Positions 7,688-15,311 of a stretch of DNA of 22,117 bases are shown here, in pieces (within the stretch, counting starts at the first letter, position 1; each line of letters opens with the position of its first letter). This DNA is from JAYRWN01 sp041917975 (lineage in GTDB: Bacteria; Bacteroidota; Bacteroidia; Chitinophagales; Saprospiraceae). Location of the stretch: the NCBI GenBank assembly GCA_041917975.1, contig JAYRWN010000083.1, positions 1-22,117 of the forward strand. The letters are read 5' to 3'. A program made the translations under genes and the position numbers. A model generated the notes under the pieces. That model was not told where the DNA came from. It did not search any database and saw only the letters and a program-made list of their open reading frames with translations.

Positions 7688-7717
7688 TGAATTTATTTTA
7701 ATCTTGGTAGTGAATTT
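7682..7717 (+). repeat. short direct repeat at the dioxygenase stop codon
   Basis: The 13-bp sequence TGGTAGTGAATTT occurs at 7682-7694 and again at 7705-7717, a period of 23 bp. The first copy contains the dioxygenase stop codon (TAG, 7685-7687). This looks like a small tandem duplication followed by drift, with no sign of a mobile element. Confidence 0.7.
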
Positions 7718-7771
7718 TTAATTTTTTACACCCCAAAAAATAAAAAGGTTAATCCACACTCATCTCCTGCC

Positions 7772-7841
7772 TAAATCAGTTTAGACAGTTTTTTCTGATT
7801 TAAAATAAGTTTATTCTTAATTAGGAATAATTTATTTTTTT
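7772..7841. terminator. bidirectional terminator-like region between convergent genes
   Basis: Two inverted repeats lie between the convergent dioxygenase and oligopeptidase genes. The first is a perfect 8-bp stem, TAAATCAG (7772-7779) with CTGATTTA (7795-7802) around a 15-nt loop. The second is AT-rich: AAATAA/TTATTT outside and TTATTC/GAATAA inside (7803-7837), running into a T tract to 7841 on the plus strand. Its right arm overlaps the oligopeptidase stop codon. Both stems are weak in GC, so efficiency is uncertain, but the position and T tract fit termination. Confidence 0.45.
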
Positions 7842-10006
7842 AAAGGTTTGGAATGGACCAGATCCAATAAAAAGGCATATTCCAAGGCTGTTTCTTTATA
7901 CCGTTCAAATCGACCGCTGGCGCCCCCATGCCCGGTCTCCATATTTGTATACAAAAGCAGTGGATTTTGATCTGTTTTTAACTCACGTAGGCGAGCCACA
8001 TATTTCGCGGGTTCCCAGTATTGTACTTGCGAATCATGAAGACCTGTGGTTACTAACATGGAGGGGTAATCCTTTTTTTCCAGATTGTCATAAGGTGAAT
8101 AAGACAACATATAGTCGTAATAAGCTTTATTTTTTGGATTGCCCCATTCATCAAATTCATTGGTCGTGAGTGGGATAGATTCATCTAACATCGTGGTCAC
8201 CACATCAACAAAGGGAACCTGAGCGACTACCCCTTTAAACAAATCGGGTCGCATATTAACCACCGCGCCCATAAGCAATCCACCGGCGCTGCCCCCCATG
8301 GCGAATAATTTATCAGGGTTAGTGTATTTTTCTTTAATGAGGTGCTCCGCACAATCCAGGTAATCGGTAAACGTGTTTTTCTTTTTTAGGAGTTTGCCAT
8401 CTTCATACCATTGGCGGCCCATTTCCTGGCCCCCACGGATGTGCGCGATGGCATAAGCAAAACCACGCTCCAGCAAACTGATGCGGCTGACACTAAAATA
8501 GGCATCCATCGAAGCGCCATAAGATCCGTACGCATATAATAACATTGGATTTTGTCCATTTTTTTTAAAATCTTTTTTATTGACTAGGGACACCGGTATC
8601 TGAGCTCCATCCCGGGCCGTGACAAAGAACCGCTCCGTAGTATAATCATGTGGATTATACTTACCTAAGATTTCGTCTTGTTTCAGCAGTTTTTTCTCCT
8701 GGGTACGCATATTATAATCGTATACAGAATTAGGTGTAGTCAGGGATTGATAGTTATACCGCAACCAATCAGTATCAAATTCCATATTCGCAAACGGATA
8801 GGCCGTATAAGCCGGTTCACCAAAGTCAAGATAATGTTCAATGGCACCATTCCATGGCCTGATTCTAGCCTGGAGCAAACCATTTTTACGCTCCTCGACT
8901 ACCAAAAAATCTTTAAACAATTCAATACCTTCTATCAAAACATCTGGTCGGTGGGGAATAACCTCTTCCCAGGTTTCTTTCTGTGCACTTGATTGGACCG
9001 GTACGGATAATAACCTAAAATTCAGGGCATTCCAATTACTAACGATGTAGAAACGATTTTGGAAATGATAGACTCCGTACAAGTGATTGTGTTCACGAGG
9101 TAAGACCGGCACGAACTTCCCGAGGGGTTGATCTGCCAGCAAGTACCGTGTTTCGGAAGTCAGGGTGCTCGACAATTGGATAAAGATATATTGACGGTTT
9201 TTAGAACGACTGATGGACGTATAATAGGCCATATCTTGTTCTTCATGAACCAGTTCATCAGTGCTGACTGGAGTCCCTAATTGATGTCGCCATACCTGGT
9301 AGGAGCGTAAAGTCACCGGATCCCTTTTAACATAAAAAATATGTTGATTGTCAGCGGCCCACACAAAAGCCCCACCTTCCGTGTTAGGAATCTCGTCTGG
9401 CAAAAAGGACTTTTCTTGCAGATGCCAAAAACGAATGGTGTAATTTCTGCGGCTTAAGGTATCTTCACCGAAGGCCACAATCAGGTTATCGTCGCTGACA
9501 TTCCTCCCACTCTGACTGTAATAATCATGACCTTGAGCCAACGTGTTTTCATCCAGCATGATTTCTTCCGGCTGATCCAGTGAATTTAATTTACGGCAGT
9601 GAATAGCGTATTCCCGGCCTTCTTCATAGCGGGTGTAATACCAGTAGCCATTAGACTTATGAGGTACCGTATTATCATCTTGTTTAATTCTCGCCGTTAT
9701 CTCCTTGAATAATTCGGTGCGCAGAGGTTGTAAGTGAGACATCATGGTGTCCAAGTAGGCGTTCTCGGCAGTGAGGTAACTGATAACTTCCGCGTTTTCA
9801 CGTTGATTGAGCCAATAATAAGGATCATGCCGCTGGTGATCATGGGTAGTAATGAGGTGATCTTTTTTAGGACAAACCGGTGGCGTGATATACATTTTAT
9901 CGATCATCATCGTTGGCATTTGGTCTGGGGGTTGGGTACAAGCTACAATCATAACTAAAACTGAACCAGCACACAACCTGTGGAATAAATCTTGTTTTAA
10001 TTGCAT
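7832..10006 (-). CDS. ptrB: oligopeptidase B-like S9A serine peptidase, predicted lipoprotein
   Basis: Predicted serine peptidase that cuts short peptides after basic residues, as oligopeptidase B does. The 724-residue product has the two-domain plan of S9A enzymes, an N-terminal seven-bladed propeller and a C-terminal alpha/beta hydrolase. It carries YAYGSYGASMDAYFS, GGSAGG with nucleophile Ser573, Asp658 in GLHDSQV and His693 in ETGHGG. LDESIPLTTNEFDEWGNP, the acidic segment implicated in binding basic side chains in oligopeptidase B, is also present. The unusual part is the N-terminus: a signal peptide ending in a lipobox-like MIVAC (Cys23), so this enzyme is probably lipid-anchored outside the cytoplasm rather than cytosolic as in enterobacteria. 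It is monocistronic, and its promoter was not located. Confidence 0.93.
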   Translation of the reverse strand: MQLKQDLFHRLCAGSVLVMIVACTQPPDQMPTMMIDKMYITPPVCPKKDHLITTHDHQRHDPYYWLNQRENAEVISYLTAENAYLDTMMSHLQPLRTELFKEITARIKQDDNTVPHKSNGYWYYTRYEEGREYAIHCRKLNSLDQPEEIMLDENTLAQGHDYYSQSGRNVSDDNLIVAFGEDTLSRRNYTIRFWHLQEKSFLPDEIPNTEGGAFVWAADNQHIFYVKRDPVTLRSYQVWRHQLGTPVSTDELVHEEQDMAYYTSISRSKNRQYIFIQLSSTLTSETRYLLADQPLGKFVPVLPREHNHLYGVYHFQNRFYIVSNWNALNFRLLSVPVQSSAQKETWEEVIPHRPDVLIEGIELFKDFLVVEERKNGLLQARIRPWNGAIEHYLDFGEPAYTAYPFANMEFDTDWLRYNYQSLTTPNSVYDYNMRTQEKKLLKQDEILGKYNPHDYTTERFFVTARDGAQIPVSLVNKKDFKKNGQNPMLLYAYGSYGASMDAYFSVSRISLLERGFAYAIAHIRGGQEMGRQWYEDGKLLKKKNTFTDYLDCAEHLIKEKYTNPDKLFAMGGSAGGLLMGAVVNMRPDLFKGVVAQVPFVDVVTTMLDESIPLTTNEFDEWGNPKNKAYYDYMLSYSPYDNLEKKDYPSMLVTTGLHDSQVQYWEPAKYVARLRELKTDQNPLLLYTNMETGHGGASGRFERYKETALEYAFLLDLVHSKPLKK

Positions 10007-10114
10007 GTCTAGGGGGATAATTCTACCATAAATCTATTAAATACTGGTAAATTTTGTATCCTCAAGTAGATATGTTAAGGGATTGCCAAATTTTTCGATC
10101 CTCCATAACGTTGC

Positions 10115-10145
10115 TTTGAGAATAAACTCTTTTTTCTCAATTTTG
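10115..10145 (+). promoter_or_regulatory. candidate promoter of the MoxR/Bat operon with nested inverted repeat
   Basis: TTTG at 10115-10118 and CAATTTTG at 10138-10145 are separated by 19 nt, the spacing expected between the Bacteroidota -33 and -7 elements. The -7 matches TAnnTTTG at seven of eight positions. The predicted start would leave a leader of about 35 nt before the ATG at 10186. A perfect 7-bp inverted repeat, TTGAGAA (10116-10122) and TTCTCAA (10134-10140), lies between and over both elements. Confidence 0.4.
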
Positions 10146-10185
10146 AGCCTCTTTCTAAAATCGACATTTCAACAGATTTATAACG

Positions 10186-11187
10186 ATGAGTAATTACGCC
10201 TTGGACATTGCAGCCTTGAATCAGCAGATTTATCTGGAGAGTGCTTTTCTTGATCAATTAACCGCCCAAACCTCGAAGGTTTTAGTAGGCCAAAAGCACA
10301 TGACGGAGAGTTTGATGATCGGATTGCTGGCAAATGGACATATTTTGTTGGAAGGGTTACCCGGATTAGCGAAAACCTTGGCCATTAAAACCCTGGCTGC
10401 GGCGATTAACGCAAAGTTTAGTCGCATTCAGTTTACCCCGGACCTGTTACCGGCGGACATCATCGGTACGATGATCTATAACCCGGCAAAAAATGAATTT
10501 TTTGTACGCAAGGGACCCATTTTTGCCCATTTTATCCTTGCTGACGAAATAAACCGCGCGCCAGCCAAAGTGCAAAGCGCACTGCTTGAAGCTATGCAGG
10601 AACGCCAGGTGACTATAGACCGCGAAAGCCATATCCTGGATGAACCGTTCTTGGTATTAGCCACTCAAAATCCCATTGAACAGGAAGGTACCTATCCATT
10701 GCCGGAAGCTCAGGTAGATCGGTTTATGATGAAGGTGAAAATAGGTTACCCGACTCAGGAGGAAGAGCGGCAAATCATTCGGCTCAATTTAAATCCTGAA
10801 CTGAATGTTAAGGTAGAACCGGTGATCGAAACTTCAACGATATTGCGGGCACGCCAGTTGGTCAGGACTATTTACATGGATGAAAAGATCGAGAAGTATA
10901 TATTAGATATCGTATTTGCCACCCGTGAGCCGGAACAGTACAAACTAACCAAGTTAAAACCGTTAATAAACTTTGGTGGGTCACCGCGGGCAAGCATTAA
11001 TCTGGCTTTGGCGGCGAAAGCCCTGGCCTTTATCCAACGGCGCGGGTATGTCATTCCTGAGGATATTCGCCAAGTGAGTTACGATATATTGCGCCACCGG
11101 ATTGGATTAACTTATGAAGCGGAAGCAGAGAACATTACCCAGGATGATCTCATCCGGGAAATCTTAAATACTGTAGAAGTACCTTAA
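10186..11187 (+). CDS. moxR: MoxR-family AAA+ ATPase
   Basis: Cytoplasmic AAA+ ATPase of the MoxR family, whose members work with VWA-domain partners as chaperone-like remodelling factors. The 333-residue protein is of normal length. It shows Walker A GLPGLAKT (residues 57-64), Walker B ILADEINRAP (about 117-126), the family segment RIQFTPDLLPADIIGT, QSALLEAMQERQVTID, sensor 1 in VLATQNPIEQEGTYPLPEAQ, and a C-terminal lid (GGSPRASINLALAAKALAFI). It opens the MoxR/Bat operon. Its TAA stop overlaps the next ATG by one base (TAATG), pointing to translational coupling with the 430-residue secreted protein. It is clearly MoxR-type and not RavA-type. Confidence 0.95.
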   Translation: MSNYALDIAALNQQIYLESAFLDQLTAQTSKVLVGQKHMTESLMIGLLANGHILLEGLPGLAKTLAIKTLAAAINAKFSRIQFTPDLLPADIIGTMIYNPAKNEFFVRKGPIFAHFILADEINRAPAKVQSALLEAMQERQVTIDRESHILDEPFLVLATQNPIEQEGTYPLPEAQVDRFMMKVKIGYPTQEEERQIIRLNLNPELNVKVEPVIETSTILRARQLVRTIYMDEKIEKYILDIVFATREPEQYKLTKLKPLINFGGSPRASINLALAAKALAFIQRRGYVIPEDIRQVSYDILRHRIGLTYEAEAENITQDDLIREILNTVEVP

Positions 11188-12479
11188 TGAAATTATTGAT
11201 CATAATTTGTGGGTTATTAATGCCGTCTTGGATCTATGGACAGGCGATAATAACGGCAGTTCAAGAACGGTTTAGCTATGAATTCGGGCCAGACAGTGGT
11301 CCGTTTACTACCTATAAAGGTTTATTAGCGGATGATGTGGAAGCTTATTTTTGTTTGTCTCCATGGCAAGATGGGAAGCTCAAAGGCGTGTATACCTATG
11401 GTGCCGACGGAAATTTTCTGATGTTAGAAGGCGAAATTCAAGGCCAGCAAATGCTCTGGACCGAGTGGGACACTTTGGGTCAGCGCTGTGGTATGATCTT
11501 GCTCACCCAAGAGGGAAATCACTTAAGCGGTTGGTGGCAGAATAATGACCAGGACATTCAGTTACCCCTAGTGCTGCAACCGCTAGCTGCCCAGGATACC
11601 CTTCAACCGTTAGAGAGTTCTATTGCTAATTACAAAGTGAGGATGAATGATGGTGAGGCCATATTAACCTTGATTCGTGACCGGATGAATACCCGAGGTA
11701 TTTGGCATTCAACCATTAAGAATAAATCTGAAACGTTTTATGTCCGGGGGTATTGCGCCGATCAAGAGTGTAAAAAATTGGAGCTGGATGTCACTAACGC
11801 TGCTGGCGAACATCAGGCGGATTTGGTCATTCAGGATCAGGATGCAGAACGTATCAATATAGTTTTTAGAAGTGGGGATAGGAAAACAACCTATCTGACG
11901 GCCCAGCAACAGGAATCTTTGATTCTAGACCGCCTGGCCCTGGGAGGTTACCGGGGATATGTTAATTTAAATCTTCCCCCGCCGGTAGCTTTATCAGCAG
12001 ACCTTACGGACTTAATTCAACATAAAATAGCCGTTTTAAAGGCAACTCCTGACCACTATCATGCTTCGGAACGTATGCAACAAAGTACTAATGCCTGGAT
12101 CGAAGTGGGCTATTTTGATCAGCAAGTCTTTTCCGGCCTATTGATCCTGCATAGCACCGATCAAAAGATCAATTTTCCATTTCTTTTAGATATGCAATCC
12201 GGAAAGGCTTTAGACCTTATCGGATTGGTCGGTCATGCGATCAGTGAGACAAAAGTTCAGGAGCATCTCACCCAAATATTAAATGAACGTGATGTAGCGT
12301 CTCCTTTAGCTGGTGAGGTAACTGCAGCGAATTTTAAACATCCGGTGTTCTTGCAGGAAGGACTGAGTTTGTGTACAGATTTTAATTCGGTAAATGGCAT
12401 CCAGCGCGTGGTCATACCCTATAGTTTTTTTGGCCGTGACCTGCTTAGAAACAGCTTAGTCAAGTACCTGATACGATAA
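11187..12479 (+). CDS. secreted protein of unknown function embedded in the MoxR/Bat operon (possible DUF3298-like C-terminus)
   Basis: I do not recognise a named family with certainty. The 430-residue product has a clear signal peptide (MKLLIIICGLLMPSWIYGQA) and no other membrane segment, so it should be periplasmic or exported. The N-terminal third is beta-rich with alternating GxY/GEI strands (GVYTYGADGNFLMLEGEI), a pattern often seen in small secreted beta domains. The last 150 residues (ATPDHYHASERMQQSTNAWI through VIPYSFFGRDLL) resemble the DUF3298/RsiV-type periplasmic domain in strand layout and in the closing IPY motif. This is a pattern judgement without a profile search. Its ATG overlaps the moxR stop, and DUF58 follows after 26 nt, so it is an integral operon member. 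Confidence 0.8.
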   Translation: MKLLIIICGLLMPSWIYGQAIITAVQERFSYEFGPDSGPFTTYKGLLADDVEAYFCLSPWQDGKLKGVYTYGADGNFLMLEGEIQGQQMLWTEWDTLGQRCGMILLTQEGNHLSGWWQNNDQDIQLPLVLQPLAAQDTLQPLESSIANYKVRMNDGEAILTLIRDRMNTRGIWHSTIKNKSETFYVRGYCADQECKKLELDVTNAAGEHQADLVIQDQDAERINIVFRSGDRKTTYLTAQQQESLILDRLALGGYRGYVNLNLPPPVALSADLTDLIQHKIAVLKATPDHYHASERMQQSTNAWIEVGYFDQQVFSGLLILHSTDQKINFPFLLDMQSGKALDLIGLVGHAISETKVQEHLTQILNERDVASPLAGEVTAANFKHPVFLQEGLSLCTDFNSVNGIQRVVIPYSFFGRDLLRNSLVKYLIR

Positions 12480-12505
12480 GTACCTGGAACAAATAAAAGA
12501 AATGT

Positions 12506-13375
12506 ATGGATGCAGCCGAGTTACTCAGGAAAGTACGAAAGATAGAAATAAAAACCAAGGGCTTAACCAGGCACATCTTTTCCGGAGAATACCACAGTGC
12601 TTTTAAAGGTCGGGGCATGTCGTTTAGTGAAGTCCGTCCTTATCAATGGGGTGATGACGTGCGCAATATAGATTGGAACGTCACAGCCCGTACCGGTGAC
12701 CCTCACATTAAAATATTCGAAGAAGAACGTGAACTGACGGTCATGTTAATGGTGGATATGAGTCATTCGGCTTACTTCGGGACGACCACCCAATTCAAAC
12801 AAGAACTCATGGTGGAAATCAGTGCCGTATTAGCTTTTTCAGCTATACAGAATAATGATAAGGTGGGCTTAATCCTTTTCAGTGATCGGGTGGAAAAATA
12901 TATTCCACCCAAGAAGGGAAGAACCCACATCTTGCGCATCATTCGCGAATTAATTAATTATGAGCCGGCTTCCCAGGGGACCGATTTAAAAAGAGCCCTG
13001 GAGTACCTGAACAATGTGATAAAAAAGCGCTGCATCACTTTTTTACTCTCGGATTTTATTGCTACAGGATATGAACAAGTGCTGCAGATAGTGGCTAAAA
13101 AACATGATCTCGTCGGTATGCATATTTTTGATCCTGTGGAGCACAATTTTCCATCCATTGGTTTAGTCCGTCTGCGTGATGCAGAGACCGGTGCTGAATA
13201 TATTCTGGATACCGCTTCTCCTGACGTGGTCTCCGGAATGAAAGACTGGTTTAAAAATTATCAGCAACAAGCGCGGCAAACTTTTCTGCGCAATGGGGCT
13301 GACTTATTGTCTATAGGTACTCATGAGTCCTATGTCAAAGCCCTGATGAAATTCTTTAAAAAAAGAATGAAATAA
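12506..13375 (+). CDS. DUF58 domain-containing VWA-like protein
   Basis: DUF58 proteins are the usual genetic partners of MoxR ATPases. This one is 289 residues and cytoplasmic, without signal peptide or membrane segment. The diagnostic block RPYQWGDDVRNIDWNVTART is at residues 44-63, followed by HIKIFEEERELTVMLMVD. A VWA fold follows with a MIDAS-like DMSHS (Asp84, Ser86, Ser88), GTDLKRALEYL and FLLSDFIATGYEQ. ATG at 12506 is the first in frame. The next gene starts 4 nt after its stop. It probably binds a metal through the MIDAS site and may act as client or adaptor for the MoxR ATPase, a role inferred from the family. Confidence 0.94.
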   Translation: MDAAELLRKVRKIEIKTKGLTRHIFSGEYHSAFKGRGMSFSEVRPYQWGDDVRNIDWNVTARTGDPHIKIFEEERELTVMLMVDMSHSAYFGTTTQFKQELMVEISAVLAFSAIQNNDKVGLILFSDRVEKYIPPKKGRTHILRIIRELINYEPASQGTDLKRALEYLNNVIKKRCITFLLSDFIATGYEQVLQIVAKKHDLVGMHIFDPVEHNFPSIGLVRLRDAETGAEYILDTASPDVVSGMKDWFKNYQQQARQTFLRNGADLLSIGTHESYVKALMKFFKKRMK

Positions 13376-13379
13376 CGGC

Positions 13380-14306
13380 ATGAAGAATTTCATTTGGCGG
13401 TGGTTGATCATGTTTTTTTTAGCGGTGTGCTGCAAGTTAACAGCTCAGAACGGACGATTACAGCTTGCCGTGGATAGCACACAGATGACTATTGGAGATT
13501 ATAACCGGGCTAGTTTGCGTCTCTCTGGAGTCAATCAGGTAACTCCCCATTTACTCACCACTTTGCAAGACACAACACAAAGCATAGAAGTATTATCCGA
13601 AGAAGCCTGGGTACCCACGGGCCAGGAGGTAGTGAAACAGATTATTTTTTCGGTCTATGACACCGGAGTCGTGTGGCTGCCTGCTCAGACTGTGGTGGCG
13701 GGGAATGATACTCTCATAGCGGAAGGTATTCCACTGCAAGTTAAAGGCGTGCCTATAGACAGTTCGGGCCTGGCACCCATCAAAGATATCATTACCGAGC
13801 CGCTTAGCTGGAAAGACTTTTTACCCGTCGTATTCATTCTGGTAGGTATTCTATCCATTGTGGCGGTAACATTTTGGTTGATCAAAAGACGTAAAAAAAC
13901 ACCGGTGTTACTTCCTGTAACTCCACCTTTGCCTCCTTTAGAAATAGCTCTTCAAAAACTAAAGGACCTGGAACAAAAAGCTCCTTGGGAAAATGGGGAG
14001 ATCAAAGCCTTTCAATCTGATCTTACCTTCATAGTCAGGGAATATTTGGAGAATCAATATCAATTGCCTGCATTAGAACGAACAACTGCTGAAATAATCA
14101 GCGATGCCCAGGATAAGCAGCTTTCGGAGGCATGGGTAACCCAGCTTAAAGAACTGCTTACCACTGCAGATTTCGTGAAATTTGCCAAGGCTCAGCCGCC
14201 GGTGGATATCCACCCGCAAATGTTAATCCAAGCCAGACAATTGCTCTTGACCAGCGAAAATTTTTCTTCACCGGGTGGCGCCATCCCTTTATCTGAGCAG
14301 TCATGA
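13380..14306 (+). CDS. single-pass membrane protein of the Bat operon (BatD/DUF4381-like)
   Basis: A 308-residue protein with a signal peptide (hydrophobic residues 8-22), a periplasmic beta-rich domain of about 120 residues and one membrane helix (about 148-168, ending in LIKRRKK). A cytoplasmic helical tail follows, with ALQKLKDLEQKAPWENGEIKAF and the segment FIVREYLENQYQLPALERTTAE. The tail matches the pattern at the C-terminus of BatD and DUF4381-type proteins coded in MoxR operons. This gene occupies the place between DUF58 and BatA where those usually sit. Function unknown; probably an envelope scaffold linking periplasmic and cytoplasmic sides. Its stop overlaps the batA start by 4 nt (ATGA). 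Confidence 0.85.
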   Translation: MKNFIWRWLIMFFLAVCCKLTAQNGRLQLAVDSTQMTIGDYNRASLRLSGVNQVTPHLLTTLQDTTQSIEVLSEEAWVPTGQEVVKQIIFSVYDTGVVWLPAQTVVAGNDTLIAEGIPLQVKGVPIDSSGLAPIKDIITEPLSWKDFLPVVFILVGILSIVAVTFWLIKRRKKTPVLLPVTPPLPPLEIALQKLKDLEQKAPWENGEIKAFQSDLTFIVREYLENQYQLPALERTTAEIISDAQDKQLSEAWVTQLKELLTTADFVKFAKAQPPVDIHPQMLIQARQLLLTSENFSSPGGAIPLSEQS

Positions 14307-15304
14307 GTGGGTGGTCAAACATAGAAATCGTTTCACCTTGGTACCTATTATTACTGTTGGCTTTACCTGCCGTGTGGTGGTGGTTAAAAATACAGCGTAT
14401 CAAATATATCTCCCAGGTTAAACTTTCAGCGCTATCACCCGGGTTACCCATCTCCTTGAGGGCCAGAATAGCCTCTTGGCTTCCATGGCTTAAAGGACTG
14501 GCCTTTATCGTTTTCGTTCTGGCACTTACCCGCCCAAGATTAGTACTAACCGAAGAGAAAGTTATTGCAGAAGGCATTGATATTTTTTTAGTCATGGATT
14601 TATCCAGTTCAATGTTATCTAAAGACTTTGAACCGGATAGATTGGAGGCCAGTAAACTTATTGCTGCTGACTTTATTGATAAACGCCCATATGATCGAAT
14701 TGGGCTGGCGGTATTTGCCGGAGAGAGTTTTACCCAATGCCCCTTGACCACCGATCACCGTGTCCTTAAAACATTTTTGGCCGAGCTAACCTGTGGTGTA
14801 TTGGATGATGGTACGGCTATAGGTATGGGATTAGCTTCTGCTACCAACCGTCTACAAAAAAGTACGGCAAAAAGTAAAATCATAATTTTGCTTACTGATG
14901 GTGTAAATAATGCCGGGTACATCAGCCCGCTGACGGCGGCGGAGATGGCCAAACAGTTTGAAATAAAAGTATATACCATCGGTGTAGGTACGCAAGGGGA
15001 GGCCTTAGCGCCGGTAAGCCGCCGCAGCGACGGCGAGTACATTTTCGGCTACTCTGCCGTCGAAATAGATGAACAATTGCTGACGGAAATATCTAACATG
15101 ACTGCCGGAAAATATTTCCGCGCCACGTCCAGTGAGGCTTTGCGCAACATTTACGATGAAATTGATAAACTGGAGAAAACCAAAATTGAAGTCACCAGTT
15201 TTAAGCGTTATAAAGAAGCTTTCAGAGTATTTGCGGTGGCTGGTTTGATCTTATTGCTATTGGAGTGGATATTAAGTAGAACCTGGTTAAAAATATTATC
15301 CTAA
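14303..15304 (+). CDS. batA: BatA-like von Willebrand A domain membrane protein
   Basis: Inner-membrane VWA protein of the aerotolerance-type Bat operon, 333 residues. Two N-terminal hydrophobic segments (about 13-29 and 64-77) precede the VWA domain, and a third closes the protein (FAVAGLILLLLEWILS). The complete MIDAS is visible: DLSSS (Asp99, Ser101, Ser103), a later Thr in DDGTAIG and Asp in LLTDGVNNAG. The juxtamembrane LALTRPRLV and the tail LEKTKIEVTSFKRYKE are shared by BatA/BatB proteins. It overlaps the preceding gene by 4 nt and is followed 7 nt later by batB. In Bacteroides fragilis the bat genes were linked to oxygen tolerance; the molecular role is not settled. Confidence 0.93.
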   Translation: MSGWSNIEIVSPWYLLLLLALPAVWWWLKIQRIKYISQVKLSALSPGLPISLRARIASWLPWLKGLAFIVFVLALTRPRLVLTEEKVIAEGIDIFLVMDLSSSMLSKDFEPDRLEASKLIAADFIDKRPYDRIGLAVFAGESFTQCPLTTDHRVLKTFLAELTCGVLDDGTAIGMGLASATNRLQKSTAKSKIIILLTDGVNNAGYISPLTAAEMAKQFEIKVYTIGVGTQGEALAPVSRRSDGEYIFGYSAVEIDEQLLTEISNMTAGKYFRATSSEALRNIYDEIDKLEKTKIEVTSFKRYKEAFRVFAVAGLILLLLEWILSRTWLKILS

Positions 15305-15311
15305 AGGTTAC

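Noticed and set aside
14158..15042. Minus-strand frames of 197 and 95 residues opposite the 308-residue protein gene and batA
   Set aside because: They are antisense to well-supported genes with conserved VWA motifs and show no recognisable domain or start context.
15010..15045. GC-rich patch with CGCCG/CGGCG symmetry
   Set aside because: It lies inside the BatA coding frame and is explained by codons; no reason to call a regulatory hairpin.
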